64,000 nt of DNA, from the NCBI RefSeq assembly GCF_052324685.1, contig NW_027506910.1, positions 366,660 to 430,659 of the forward strand, given 5' to 3'. A program made the translations under genes and the position numbers. The notes beneath the pieces are model-generated. The model searched no databases. It saw only the letters and a list, made by a program, of their open reading frames with translations, and was not told the DNA's origin. Below are positions 19,262 to 29,586 of the stretch, in pieces. This stretch comes from Brachyhypopomus gauderio. Its lineage: Eukaryota; Chordata; Actinopteri; Gymnotiformes; Hypopomidae. Within the stretch, counting starts at the first letter, position 1. Every line of letters begins with the position of its first letter.

Positions 19262-19309
19262 CTTGCTATGGCTCCATTTACGGCCATATTGAAACCATTG
19301 GGTCTTGTG
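19262..19309 (-). pseudogene. plb1: plb1-like exon (FNMAVNGAIAR)
   Basis: Follows GAGGACGCAG| and encodes TRPNGFNMAVNGAIARR, comparable to the FNVAVEGARARD block of PLB1. No GT donor follows within about 80 bp because of the CA repeat. Confidence 0.5.
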
Positions 19310-19472
19310 CTGCGTCCTCGTGAGAAGCCAAAGACATTTGGATTAAACTACTTCAGAATGTCTGCATACCAACAAATACATATTTCACTGAGAAGTACCA
19401 CATAACCCATATTAGGTCTAGATGCTGTATGCTGAAGAGTTCTAAAAGAAAAAAGATAATGATTGTTCTTAC

Positions 19473-19516
19473 TTGGCATTGTGGTGACTGTCTCAAGGGC
19501 CTCATCCCCACCAATG
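19473..19516 (-). pseudogene. plb1: plb1-like exon (IGGDEALETVTTMP)
   Basis: 44 nt between GATTTACAG| and CCAA|GTAAGA, a strong donor. IGGDEALETVTTMP is close to the IGGDGNLSTVTTLP block of PLB1 repeats. The phase joins perfectly with 19575-19622. Confidence 0.68.
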
Positions 19517-19574
19517 CTGTAAATCAAATCCCATGAATCATTAGAAGCACGGCGAGAGCAAGGAGCATGAACAC

Positions 19575-19622
19575 CTCTGAGTGAGGTCACGGACGTCTGG
19601 GCCACGGGGCTGGAGCAAGGGG
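19575..19622 (-). pseudogene. plb1: plb1-like exon (PDVRDLTQ)
   Basis: 48 nt between GTTCTCCAG| and CAGAG|GTGTTC. PLLQPRGPDVRDLTQ corresponds by position to the block just before IGGDG in PLB1. Both phases fit the neighbouring exons. Confidence 0.5.
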
Positions 19623-20169
19623 CTGGAGAACTCAGCAAACGACGAACGAGGAAGACGAGGAAGAGGAGGTGACCACTCTGGGGCTCAGAGTGAATTTGTC
19701 AGTGTGCGTCTTGCATTACAAATGGGGAAAGCTAAATAAAACTTTCTGTGATTTTCTGATTGCCAAGCATAATTGCCTGACTATTGAAGACATACTGTAT
19801 GGTTCCAAATACTGTAGCATCACTGTATGTACAAACACAGATATACATTTACCAGCACCAAGGGTATGAAGTAGATTGTAGAGAGTAAAACACATACTTT
19901 CAGAGACTAAAGGTAGGCTGTAGATTTTATGGAACAGTGAAGACATTTTAAAGTGCTAAAGGTAGGGACTATGTTGAAGCGAACAAGGAAATACAATAAG
20001 GTAGTAGTTCTCAGTCCCAGTGACCATATATATTGGATTTTTTGTTCAGACTCTAAGATCAATCTGCCTTATTCAGTGCACTGGGAAGCTCTGCTCCCTG
20101 CTTTGAGCTTTTGCTCCGAACACAACGCCCTTTATGACCTCATAAAGGCTCCGTATTAGTGTTGGAATG

Positions 20170-20340
20170 TGGAGTGCACTGAATAGAAGCAACCAGAGTG
20201 TGATATGGGACACAGCCTCAGAGCCTCGCCTCCTGGACACACCTCTCTCCTCGTTGGGCAGCTGCATGATGTTTTGGGGTTTTTGCTCCAAACCCGGCCT
20301 GAACGCCATGAGTGTGGCGACAAACGCTTTTCCTTGCCCC
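20170..20340 (+). mobile_element. Tc1-like transposase fragment
   Basis: The plus-strand reading includes SLGSCMMFWGFCSKPG, comparable to GGSIMFWGCFS of Tc1 transposases. It is short, lacks termini and is separate from the 18.7-kb fragment because motif order would be inverted. Confidence 0.45.
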
Positions 20341-20378
20341 CCCCACACACACTTACACACAGGGACATATACACTTAC

Positions 20379-20429
20379 AGTGATTGAGTGTCCCAGAGAA
20401 GCACCACTTCAATGTCACCTGGCCACAGC
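20379..20429 (-). pseudogene. plb1: plb1-like exon at the GDSL position (downstream repeat)
   Basis: 51 nt between TTATTACACAG| and CAATCACT|GTAAGTG, a near-consensus donor. It encodes LWPGDIEVVLLWDTQSL, aligning with LRPADIKVVAALGDSL of PLB1. The GDS(L) nucleophile motif is replaced by WDTQSL. Confidence 0.55.
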
Positions 20430-20533
20430 CTGTGTAATAAGAAAGAGATGGTCTAAAAAAAAAGACAACAACAACAACAACAAAACAACAAAAATACTTG
20501 CATGAAACTGAAAGTGGCCTACTTATGGTGCGT

Positions 20534-20537
20534 TAAG
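20534..20537. repeat. Target-site duplication TAAG (left)
   Basis: TAAG immediately left of the LTR. The same four bases follow the right LTR at 28904-28907. Confidence 0.85.
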
Positions 20538-21369
20538 TGTAACGACCACTGTTCGGTCACTGAAGCAGTCGGACACAGGGGCTTGCTTTCCACTGTTTAT
20601 TCTGAAACAGATTTTATCATGCGTTTATCTTCTCTTGCATAAGACGGCTGCAGACATCACAAGCGTCCATCCCAGAGCTCTCACTCGTCTGCTAATTTAT
20701 GCCATATAACTGTACAAAACACACGTGATCGTATAGATTGTTCTTACTAAAAACACCGAAATTACAGATGAAAAGCATTTTCTCAATGCACGCAAAATGA
20801 ACATGTTGTAACACACACAATACACTTACACAATTGTGGAGGGAAAATTGACAAACTAACACACCTGAAACAGATTTTATCATGCGTTTATCTTCTCTTG
20901 CATAAGACGGCTGCAGACATCACAAGCTGGGTAATAAAAATATCAGAAATTATACGTTTAATCAACCTTTGCCGACGAAGCCATCAAACACGGCTCAGGT
21001 AACTGGAGCACGTGCGTCGACAATATAGCAAAGTTAACTTTCTCAACTTTTAGTTTTGTTAATCAAATTTACTCACTAAAAAGGGACAATATGTTTATAA
21101 AATGTATTCGAAAAGTGTTTTAGGGCTTTTAGCTAGGTATTAACTAAATTATATAATATATTAATGAGAAACTGCAGCAGCTACACACCGTCCATCCCAG
21201 AGCTCTCACTCGTCTGATGGAGGTACGGTAACAGCAAAGGGACACAGTCTGCAGTGACGTCAGAGCGAGAAGAGAAAAGCTTCCCAGAACCATTATGAAC
21301 CGTTTTATAATAATGAAGCCATTTTGGTGAAACTCACTATATTATTATATATATTTTAACCCTGTTACA
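20538..21369 (-). repeat. 3' LTR (left copy)
   Basis: 832 bp, TGTAACGACCACTG...CCCTGTTACA. It contains two internal duplications: a 62-bp segment at 20603-20664 and 20866-20927, and a 28-bp segment at 20664-20691 and 21189-21216. Confidence 0.95.
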
Positions 21370-21381
21370 CCCTCCCCCACT
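21370..21381 (-). other. Polypurine tract
   Basis: AGTGGGGGAGGG in element sense, directly adjacent to the 3' LTR. It would prime plus-strand DNA synthesis. Confidence 0.85.
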
Positions 21382-21757
21382 GAATTTTACCAAAATGAGC
21401 ACATATTCCTTGGGTTACTACAGGTACAAAAGTTACACCAACATAAAAAAAAATAAAAATAAATATATATTCACATTGGACACAGGTGACTCACAGTCCT
21501 CCAACTCAAAAGAGTATCCCAACAGGGATGAAAAAAGGGAAGAGAATGGCGCCAAATTCTCAACCATTTTCTGGAAGCAGGATGCAGCCTACATCCCACA
21601 AAGACCTTGTCCCACAAAGAGTTACACTCTACTACTCAGCTATAACAAAAGAAAAAAATGTGGTGTATTGTACCAACCAATCAATATGGAATCATCAGAG
21701 AAAAGAAAAGAAAATGTACCCACGATTGTGAACTAAAAGCTCTCATTTAGGACTAAC

Positions 21758-24700
21758 TCATTTGAACACTTGGAAAACTGACTTGGTGAACTTATCAATC
21801 GCTCTGTAACTGTCTCTGTCAGCTACCTTCTGTGACATATTACTGATCAAGCGATTAACTGGCTTAACTAATCGACCCACACGCGACCTGACCTCATGTC
21901 CTGAACTTGAACTAACAGTATTTGTCTGAGGTTTACCAGTGTGTGCAAGGCCATGGTTACTACACCTGGCCGATTCAGATCCGGCATCATGACTGAGCTG
22001 ATCTGTGTTTTCTGAGGAAATAGTCTGTTCGCTCTGTGGCTGACTCAGATCTGGGGATTTTGTAGATAGAGCTTCAATATTTGCGATATTGCTCACACTA
22101 TCCTCACTACAAGGTAAACCAGATACCCAGCATTGAACTCTTGTGCACGTGTCTTCAGCGGAATGTCCAGGCAGACATTCATCCACATCAGTGAGACCAT
22201 GTGATGATGCTGATTGTGATTCAACAAAGGAGGCATCCGAAACTGTGTCCATAATCAACGGCAGAAAATTTGCAAGCATCAGCAAGTTACGGTGAACAAC
22301 TCTGTCTTGACCTGTTACAGGGTTATGAATCCTGAATGTGTGGGTTGATTCATTAACACTGACGACAGTGTAGACTGTGGATTCCCACCTATCTGCAGTT
22401 TTACGCTTCCCTCGTTCTCTCTTGTTTGCAACCAGAACTCTGTCACCAACAGTGATCTGTGATCCCTTCACATGACGATTGTAGTTTAGCTGTTGACGAT
22501 GATGTTCTTTATCCGCATGCTGTTGAGCGATCAACATAGCATCCTCAAGGTCTTTAGACAGTGATTTGACATAAGAATCATAACTGCTGATCTCAGGGTC
22601 TTTCAAGATGTTTTTGAACATTAAATCAATGGGAAGACGCGGGACTCTGCCAAACATCAAGAAGAAAGGTGGGTATCCTGTTGTCTCGTGCACTGTGCAG
22701 TTGTACACGAACGTCAACGTTTGCAGCTGTTTTGGCCAGTTTTTCTTGGCATCAGGAGTAAGGGCGCGAATCATATTTCCCAGAGTTCTATTAAAGCGCT
22801 CAACGCTGCCATTACCCATAGGGTGGTATGGGGTGGTATGAGACTTTCTGACTCCAGCGACCTTCAACAACTCACTAATTAGCTGACTCTCAAATGACGC
22901 TCCTTGGTCTGAATGAATTCGTTCTGGGAATCCATATACACAGAAGAATTTGTCCCATAACTGCTTAGCTACCTGCTTCGCTGATTGATCTTTACATGGA
23001 AAAGCATGTGATAGTCTGGTAAAATGGTCCGTGACCACAAGCACATCAACAGACTTATTGTTGCTGTCTTCTGCACACCAGAAATCAATGCACACAAGTT
23101 CGAGAGGTGACGTCGTTCTGATGCTCTCCAATGGGGCTCTACCATTAGGTTCACTAGATTTTCCAATGACACACCTAGGACAGTGCCTGACGTATTCACG
23201 CACATCTCTATCAATATGGGGCCAAAAGAACCTCTGTCGAGCTAGTGCTAAGGTCCTAAATTGTCCCTGATGTCCCGCACAATCATGGACACCTTTAAGA
23301 ACCTCTTGTTTGAAAGAGTCTGGGACGATTAATTGGTGTCGTCTCTTCTTGGAGATTTGATCCTTGCATACTCTATACAAAATGCCACTGCTAGTGACCA
23401 ATTTCTCCCAGTGTTTTAGATACCTCAGGACCATCACAGATTCTCTGACTTTTTCCCGCCTGGATGGTCTCCGGCCTCTGTCAACATAGAGCAACACTCT
23501 AGACAAGGTGGGATCCGACCGTTGGGCATCTCGTAGCTCTCTTTCCGAGTAAGGAATGACATCAACATCAGATGAAATCATCTGGGGCAAGTGATCCAGC
23601 ACATCTGTAGCACGTATTCTAGCTCCAGATTCCCATTCACTGTGTGTCTCCAGAATAGCAGAAACTACCTCTTTAGAAAGCGAATGTTTCTCATGACACT
23701 TTGGTGCACATGTCTCCCTAGCCAGATAAGTGGCATCATCATTATCATCAGGGCAACTTGAACATCTGAAAGCTTCCTGCACTGAATTGTTAGACATTGG
23801 GACCGTTTCTCTGAGCAGTTTATCATATGGGTCTTTTAAGATCCTCTGGCCAATGGTCAGTTTTACAAATGGCTTGCGACTGAGGGCATCCGCAACAACA
23901 TTTCTAGGGCCAGGAATATACTTAATATCGAACTCATATGATGCCAACTTTGCTACCCATCTCTGTTCACATGAGTCAAGCTTCGGTTTAGTCATGATGT
24001 GGGTAAGTGGGTTGTTGTCCGTCCACACTGTGAATGCATGACCTTTCAACCAGTGGCTAAATTTGTCGCACACTGCCCACTTCAACGCAAGAAACTCAAG
24101 CCTATGTGCAGGGTACTTTTTTTGAGCTCGTGTGAGTGATTTGCTTGCAAAAGCAATGGGTCTAGCCCTACTTTGTCCCTCCTGAAGTTGCGAGAGAACA
24201 GCTCCCAAGCCATCCAGTGACGCGTCTGTGGATAGAATGAAGGGTCTAGTGAAATCAGGGTGTGCTAACACAACACAGTTCAGTAAGGAAAGCTTTAGTG
24301 CATCGAATGCCTGCTTATGAGCCGATGTCCAATCACTTGGAGTCAATTTCCGGCACTGGTAGCGGACTTTTGCACATGGTCTACCTTTACGTTTTAGCTT
24401 CTGACCTGCTACCAATTCAAACAGAGGCTTAGCAGTGGCAGAATAGCTTGGTATGTAGTGTTGGTAGAAATTAACCATACCTAGAAATGATCTAATACGA
24501 GATGGGGAGGGAGTGATGCCATCCTGCTCCATTAGGTCTTTTACGCACATTTGGCTGATAGCGTCTACCTTGCTTGTGTCTGTAGATACTCCTGATTCAT
24601 CCACAATGTGTCCCAGAAACTTTACTGATCGCCTGAGGAACCAGCACTTTTTGGGTGCCAATTTTAGATTGTGTAGACGCAGGCGACTGAAAACCAGCTC

Positions 24701-26443
24701 CAAACGTTCTAATGCTAGTGCTTCTGTGGGAGCAAAAATTAAAAGATCGTCAAGGTAACACAAGAGACTGAGGAAGTTCTGGTCACCAAATATGCTTGTC
24801 ATCATTCTCATGAAGCTTCCAGGGCTGTTTGAAAGGCCCTGCGGGAGCCTTGTATACTCATATAACCCCATCGGTGTAGTAAATGCAGAATATTTTCTGT
24901 CATCTTCATGTAGAGGCATATTATAAAAGCCCGATGTCAAATCCATCGTACTGAAAAATGAATTTCCTCCAAGTGCGGCTAGACAATCAGCCTGATGAGG
25001 CAGTGGATGCGCATCTTTCAGTGTCCGTTTGTTTAACCATCGGAAGTCAGTGCACACTCTTAAGTCACCGTTCTTTTTCCAAACAAGAACAAGTGGAGAG
25101 GCATACTCGCTGGTAGACTTTCTGATTATTTCTCTCTCTTCCATCTCATCCAGGACACTTTTTAGCTTCTGATACTCAGCAGGAGGCACTCTTCGAAATG
25201 GAAGTCGAAATGGCTTATTGTCCACTAGGTGGATTCTGTGGACAAACCCTTTAGCCTCACCACAGTCAAGATGGTGGCGAGAGAAAACATCCTCATACTT
25301 GAGAACCAGGTCTGCTAGTTTGCCTTTCCATGTTTCTGAGATGTCACATGACTCCAAATCAAGATCACTCAGGCCCACATTGTTCAGTCTTTCCCTCACA
25401 TCTGATGAGATGATCTCACAAGATCTGGGAATATCATGGCCTTCAGGAACAGTCTGACCATGGTCAGTAATCTGGACCTTGCAAGACAGTGACTCTGGAC
25501 CCTCCATGTCCTCAAGAGCAAGGCAGGTGAAGACGTCAGCAAGCTTGGCATTCCTTTTTACAGTAATAGGACTGGAAGAAGCATTCAGTACTTTCAATGG
25601 AATCCATCTATCCCCCCATAAAGGTGTCACTATACGTGCAACCATTAACCCTCTGGGAGCAGCACGTGAAGATGTGGGTTCTACAATAACAGTACTCCCT
25701 GGTGAAACCACAGTTTGTCCAGGTAGTTTAGCCCATAACAGATATTCAGAACCAGCATCTAAAGTAACAGCTGTGTTGCATTTTGCTGTACCAACTTTGT
25801 CAGGAGCATCACCACTGGTCCAGCGATTGAAACCAGCAAGAAGAGACAAGAACTGCTCAGAATCAGAACAATTTGAGGTAGGAGTAGAAATGACCTTCCA
25901 GTACTGACTATCTTGTTTCAGCTTGCTGAGAATATGCTTGAGAACATTAGTGCCAATAATTAGGTCATCCGATTGGTCTTCGACTACTAGAGCAGGAACA
26001 GAAATCTTGCAGCCATAAATCTCCATGTTGAGCTCTGTTATGGACTTTGGCTTCACACGGCTACCACCACAACCAATGAGTACAACATCAGTGTCAGATC
26101 GGCTTGCTCCATTCACAGCTCCAGCTTCAATAAGTTTCAGTTCTGCTGCATCACTGAGTGTACACGCCATGGATCCGCTGTCTAGCATAGCATTGAGAGA
26201 CACTTTGTTCTCGACTATCACTGAAGTATAAAACAGGCTGTCACTGCTCCTGATTTTCTGTATGTTCTGATATACAACAATGCCTGAATCTTGAGCTTCA
26301 ACACAGTTAGGTGAAACTGATGCATCTCTAACATCAGGGTCATATTGGGAGTCTATCTGACCTGAGCATCCTCCCTCCATACACAGGTCCGCTAGTTTCC
26401 CTGCAAACTGCTCTTTTGGGTTGTTTTGGTCGTACACGAGCTT
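21758..26443 (-). CDS. pol: Ty3/gypsy Pol polyprotein (protease, RT, RNase H, integrase)
   Basis: About 1560 residues in one open frame, lying -1 relative to gag. An in-frame TAA at 26444-26446 means translation must enter by frameshifting. Counting from the GTG at 26437: aspartic protease LDSGS (about 85-89); RT about 410-610 with LPQG (531-534) and YLDD (561-564); RNase H with acidic residues near 738, 781, 807 and 850; integrase HHCC zinc finger (H1051, H1056, C1086, C1089); catalytic D1118, D1177, E1213 with D-35-E spacing; and a basic C-terminal domain near 1330-1390. No stops or indels are visible. It acts in cytoplasmic particles and then in nuclear integration. Confidence 0.95.
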   Translation of the reverse strand, partial: KLVYDQNNPKEQFAGKLADLCMEGGCSGQIDSQYDPDVRDASVSPNCVEAQDSGIVVYQNIQKIRSSDSLFYTSVIVENKVSLNAMLDSGSMACTLSDAAELKLIEAGAVNGASRSDTDVVLIGCGGSRVKPKSITELNMEIYGCKISVPALVVEDQSDDLIIGTNVLKHILSKLKQDSQYWKVISTPTSNCSDSEQFLSLLAGFNRWTSGDAPDKVGTAKCNTAVTLDAGSEYLLWAKLPGQTVVSPGSTVIVEPTSSRAAPRGLMVARIVTPLWGDRWIPLKVLNASSSPITVKRNAKLADVFTCLALEDMEGPESLSCKVQITDHGQTVPEGHDIPRSCEIISSDVRERLNNVGLSDLDLESCDISETWKGKLADLVLKYEDVFSRHHLDCGEAKGFVHRIHLVDNKPFRLPFRRVPPAEYQKLKSVLDEMEEREIIRKSTSEYASPLVLVWKKNGDLRVCTDFRWLNKRTLKDAHPLPHQADCLAALGGNSFFSTMDLTSGFYNMPLHEDDRKYSAFTTPMGLYEYTRLPQGLSNSPGSFMRMMTSIFGDQNFLSLLCYLDDLLIFAPTEALALERLELVFSRLRLHNLKLAPKKCWFLRRSVKFLGHIVDESGVSTDTSKVDAISQMCVKDLMEQDGITPSPSRIRSFLGMVNFYQHYIPSYSATAKPLFELVAGQKLKRKGRPCAKVRYQCRKLTPSDWTSAHKQAFDALKLSLLNCVVLAHPDFTRPFILSTDASLDGLGAVLSQLQEGQSRARPIAFASKSLTRAQKKYPAHRLEFLALKWAVCDKFSHWLKGHAFTVWTDNNPLTHIMTKPKLDSCEQRWVAKLASYEFDIKYIPGPRNVVADALSRKPFVKLTIGQRILKDPYDKLLRETVPMSNNSVQEAFRCSSCPDDNDDATYLARETCAPKCHEKHSLSKEVVSAILETHSEWESGARIRATDVLDHLPQMISSDVDVIPYSERELRDAQRSDPTLSRVLLYVDRGRRPSRREKVRESVMVLRYLKHWEKLVTSSGILYRVCKDQISKKRRHQLIVPDSFKQEVLKGVHDCAGHQGQFRTLALARQRFFWPHIDRDVREYVRHCPRCVIGKSSEPNGRAPLESIRTTSPLELVCIDFWCAEDSNNKSVDVLVVTDHFTRLSHAFPCKDQSAKQVAKQLWDKFFCVYGFPERIHSDQGASFESQLISELLKVAGVRKSHTTPYHPMGNGSVERFNRTLGNMIRALTPDAKKNWPKQLQTLTFVYNCTVHETTGYPPFFLMFGRVPRLPIDLMFKNILKDPEISSYDSYVKSLSKDLEDAMLIAQQHADKEHHRQQLNYNRHVKGSQITVGDRVLVANKRERGKRKTADRWESTVYTVVSVNESTHTFRIHNPVTGQDRVVHRNLLMLANFLPLIMDTVSDASFVESQSASSHGLTDVDECLPGHSAEDTCTRVQCWVSGLPCSEDSVSNIANIEALSTKSPDLSQPQSEQTISSENTDQLSHDAGSESARCSNHGLAHTGKPQTNTVSSSSGHEVRSRVGRLVKPVNRLISNMSQKVADRDSYRAIDKFTKSVFQVFK

Positions 26444-27783
26444 TTAGTGTGACCTGGAGAGTAACAACCAAAACACAACTTCTCTGACAGACAGTGGGAC
26501 TTAGTACTATGGTCATTCTCACCACACACACTGCATGCTGTGATGTTACGCCAGCTTCTTCTCCTGTCCTCACGCTGCCTAGAGGGCTCTGCACTCTTTT
26601 TCTGGACTTTTTCCAAAACCTGTTCGAGTATTGTCATCATGCGGTTTAGCATATCATCACTCTGACTAGTATGTTGTTGGGACATCACAACAGTAGGCTC
26701 ACCAGTGTTAGGGACAGTACTGCTACACTTGGATGCTGTTTTTCCATTAGGACTCAGATCGCTGTCTTCCACACAAGCGACAGCACAGTGTTGTAAACGT
26801 GTAGCACCCGGACCACCCGTCACAGATCGCTTCTCACACTGATACTCATCAATTCTCTCCTGAATCTGCTTTGCACTCCACTCGTGAATTGGCTTGCATT
26901 TGAACACATAAGCCAACTCAGGGTCTGGGCAGTACTTAACAAACATTCTGGTTACCTCCTCTGGTATGTTTTCCATGCATCTGCCTTGGCGACGAAGGCC
27001 TTCGTCAGCGAGGTCTGCTGCTTTGTTGACACGTATCCAGTAATCAACAGGATTTTCTTTGTGCCTTGGCAATGTGGAGTAAAAGTCTGCAAGTGGCAGG
27101 CACGATGAGGTCCTACTAAAATGGTGCAGCAGTATGTTATATATTGCGTCTGGACTTTCTTTGGCATTAAGTGTGGGGTCACTTCTCAATCCTATTCGGA
27201 CTACATCTCTAGCCCTACCCATCAACCTACACAATATTTCATCTGACTGTTCAGACACTGCGTAATTCCGTCTTTTGACATAGGACTTCATCATGTCAAT
27301 CCACTCTGTAACTGAGCATTTATCTGAGTCATCACCCCTGAAAATTACAGGCTCTCGATTAGGGCTGACACTAACATTAATACATGGAGCGTCATTACAA
27401 CCAGATGAACAAAGTCTGTCTCTCTGTACATTGCCTTGACTTGCATTAAAATTGACTGAACCCTGTAAGGCTAGTTTCTCTACAATAGCATCACCAATCT
27501 GAGCACCCACCTGACTAATCATTTCACTCAGCTGTCGTACTGGATTCAAATCAGTAAGAGGTGTAGAGTGACTTGGCCCACTCTGAGCAAACTGCTCCGC
27601 AATGGAATCAACCTGATCCTGACCCAGCCCTGAATCACCATTACTGTTAGTTAACACTTGGGAAGCACCCAAACATTTGTCTCTTAACCTAGGTGATTTG
27701 TGCATAGACATAAACCCTCTACCCCTCCCAAAAGTGAAGAAATGATCATCCGCATCAGTGGCATTAAGAAAATTACTTGCCAT
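26392..27783 (-). CDS. gag: Ty3/gypsy Gag
   Basis: 463 residues from ATG at 27781-27783 to TAG at 26392. The central region (about 150-340) is a helical capsid-like domain (DYWIRVNKAADLADEGL). The C-terminus has two zinc knuckles: CSVCGENDHSTKSHC (about 417-431, spacing C-2-C-4-H-5-C) and CFGCYSPGHTKSSC (about 437-450, canonical C-2-C-4-H-4-C). It overlaps the open pol frame by about 50 nt. The open frame extends upstream to 27792 only by a TTG, so the ATG is preferred. Confidence 0.93.
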   Translation of the reverse strand: MASNFLNATDADDHFFTFGRGRGFMSMHKSPRLRDKCLGASQVLTNSNGDSGLGQDQVDSIAEQFAQSGPSHSTPLTDLNPVRQLSEMISQVGAQIGDAIVEKLALQGSVNFNASQGNVQRDRLCSSGCNDAPCINVSVSPNREPVIFRGDDSDKCSVTEWIDMMKSYVKRRNYAVSEQSDEILCRLMGRARDVVRIGLRSDPTLNAKESPDAIYNILLHHFSRTSSCLPLADFYSTLPRHKENPVDYWIRVNKAADLADEGLRRQGRCMENIPEEVTRMFVKYCPDPELAYVFKCKPIHEWSAKQIQERIDEYQCEKRSVTGGPGATRLQHCAVACVEDSDLSPNGKTASKCSSTVPNTGEPTVVMSQQHTSQSDDMLNRMMTILEQVLEKVQKKSAEPSRQREDRRRSWRNITACSVCGENDHSTKSHCLSEKLCFGCYSPGHTKSSCTTKTTQKSSLQGN

Positions 27784-28053
27784 ATTTTTCAACTTATTTC
27801 AGTAAAGGTAGGGATTAGCACTTTCACAATCAATGCGAGCGAGAAAAAAAAAAAAGAAAAAAAAAATGCACACTTTAACAATGACTGGCAGTCCCTTGTA
27901 CCTGACTATTGCATTGAAACGTATGGCAAAGAGTTCCGCGGCACTGAAGGGGGTGTGGCCACGCTGTCCTCGTGCTCTGGATCCCTGTAGTCCGCCCTCG
28001 CTGAAACTCCGCAGCAACTACGCGGCGATCTGCATCAAGCTGACCAAGAATCA

Positions 28054-28070
28054 CGGAGTCGACGGCACCA
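28054..28070 (-). other. Primer-binding site
   Basis: In element sense TGGTGCCGTCGAC starts one base inside the 5' LTR, as expected for a PBS pairing with a tRNA 3' end (...CGGCACCA). I could not assign the tRNA. The leader between PBS and gag (27784-28053) has no other feature beyond an A-rich tract at 27844-27866. Confidence 0.7.
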
Positions 28071-28071
28071 A

Positions 28072-28903
28072 TGTAACGACCACTGTTCGGTCACTGAAGC
28101 AGTCGGACACAGGGGCTTGCTTTCCACTGTTTATTCTGAAACAGATTTTATCATGCGTTTATCTTCTCTTGCATAAGACGGCTGCAGACATCACAAGCGT
28201 CCATCCCAGAGCTCTCACTCGTCTGCTAATTTATGCCATATAACTGTACAAAACACACGTGATCGTATAGATTGTTCTTACTAAAAACACCGAAATTACA
28301 GATGAAAAGCATTTTCTCAATGCACGCAAAATGAACATGTTGTAACACACACAATACACTTACACAATTGTGGAGGGAAAATTGACAAACTAACACACCT
28401 GAAACAGATTTTATCATGCGTTTATCTTCTCTTGCATAAGACGGCTGCAGACATCACAAGCTGGGTAATAAAAATATCAGAAATTATACGTTTAATCAAC
28501 CTTTGCCGACGAAGCCATCAAACACGGCTCAGGTAACTGGAGCACGTGCGTCGACAATATAGCAAAGTTAACTTTCTCAACTTTTAGTTTTGTTAATCAA
28601 ATTTACTCACTAAAAAGGGACAATATGTTTATAAAATGTATTCGAAAAGTGTTTTAGGGCTTTTAGCTAGGTATTAACTAAATTATATAATATATTAATG
28701 AGAAACTGCAGCAGCTACACACCGTCCATCCCAGAGCTCTCACTCGTCTGATGGAGGTACGGTAACAGCAAAGGGACACAGTCTGCAGTGACGTCAGAGC
28801 GAGAAGAGAAAAGCTTCCCAGAACCATTATGAACCGTTTTATAATAATGAAGCCATTTTGGTGAAACTCACTATATTATTATATATATTTTAACCCTGTT
28901 ACA
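28072..28903 (-). repeat. 5' LTR (right copy)
   Basis: 832 bp, read as identical to the left LTR throughout, including both internal duplications. It carries the element's promoter. Confidence 0.95.
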
Positions 28904-29362
28904 TAAGCTAACAACAAAATGACAGAGTAGTTTCCCTAGATCAAAAATCTAAAATTAGACCAGAATTAGACCCCTTTTCATTGCCTTCATATAAGGGCTC
29001 TCTAAAGGGAACAAGACCACATGAAACAAAAAGCCAAGAATGCAAAAAGTTTCATTCAATTAAAGTGAAGACACTTTACTTTAAAGAGCATTTCCTGACG
29101 TTTAGCCATCGAAGACACAAAATGCAAATAAAAAAGAAAAACAAACAGATAAGGTATCATCTGTCATTTGCATAACTAACCACTTGTTGAATTTGCATAT
29201 TTAAAATGCCACATGCGTATTTGCTCCCTGTTTGGTTCGGTCCTTCTGTGTGGTAGTGGCTCTAAGACTCGTCCTCGGAACACCACAGAAGATTTGAGTC
29301 ATGCTTCTTGTCCTCACTGGTTTACACATGGTCTGAACATCTCTCCCTCCTCTCCCTCTCAC

Positions 29363-29423
29363 CTGAGGTAGGTGGGGTGGCCGAGGGTTCTGTGAGTGTG
29401 CATGAGAAGTCACTGCCCCAATT
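29363..29423 (-). pseudogene. plb1: plb1-like exon (FSCTLTEPSATPPTS)
   Basis: 61 nt between TTATGCAG| and ACCTCAG|GTGAGAGG. It encodes NWGSDFSCTLTEPSATPPTS, like the FRCT...PSP..PTS inter-repeat segment of PLB1. It is in phase with the mucin-like exon before it. Confidence 0.6.
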
Positions 29424-29586
29424 CTGCATAAAACATGAAGCAAAAAACCCAATTATGGCTGTAACGAACAAATGATACACACCATCCAATAAAGACATCA
29501 GTCGTTATTTGAGGTTGAATATTGAATATGAAATATTGAAACTTAAATAGTTTGAAGAATAACAGCTAGAGGATAAGGCAGCTTAC

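Larger units (their letters stand above)
20538..28903 (-). mobile_element. Full-length Ty3/gypsy LTR retrotransposon, young and apparently intact
   Basis: An 8366-bp element in minus orientation (same direction as the host plb1-like gene), bounded by two 832-bp LTRs (TG...CA) and a 4-bp TSD, TAAG. Inside are a PBS, gag, pol and a polypurine tract. Domain order protease-RT-RNase H-integrase defines Ty3/gypsy (Metaviridae-type). No env-like ORF is seen. LTRs look identical on reading and both ORFs are open, so insertion was recent. The clade was not determined. Confidence 0.95.

Noticed and set aside
20692-20883. 63-codon ORF found identically at 20692-20883 and 28226-28417
   Set aside because: It is inside both LTR copies and is a by-product of LTR duplication, with no coding signature.
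28054-28071. Possible tRNA gene end next to the 5' LTR
   Set aside because: It is the primer-binding site complement. No cloverleaf can be built from the neighbouring bases.
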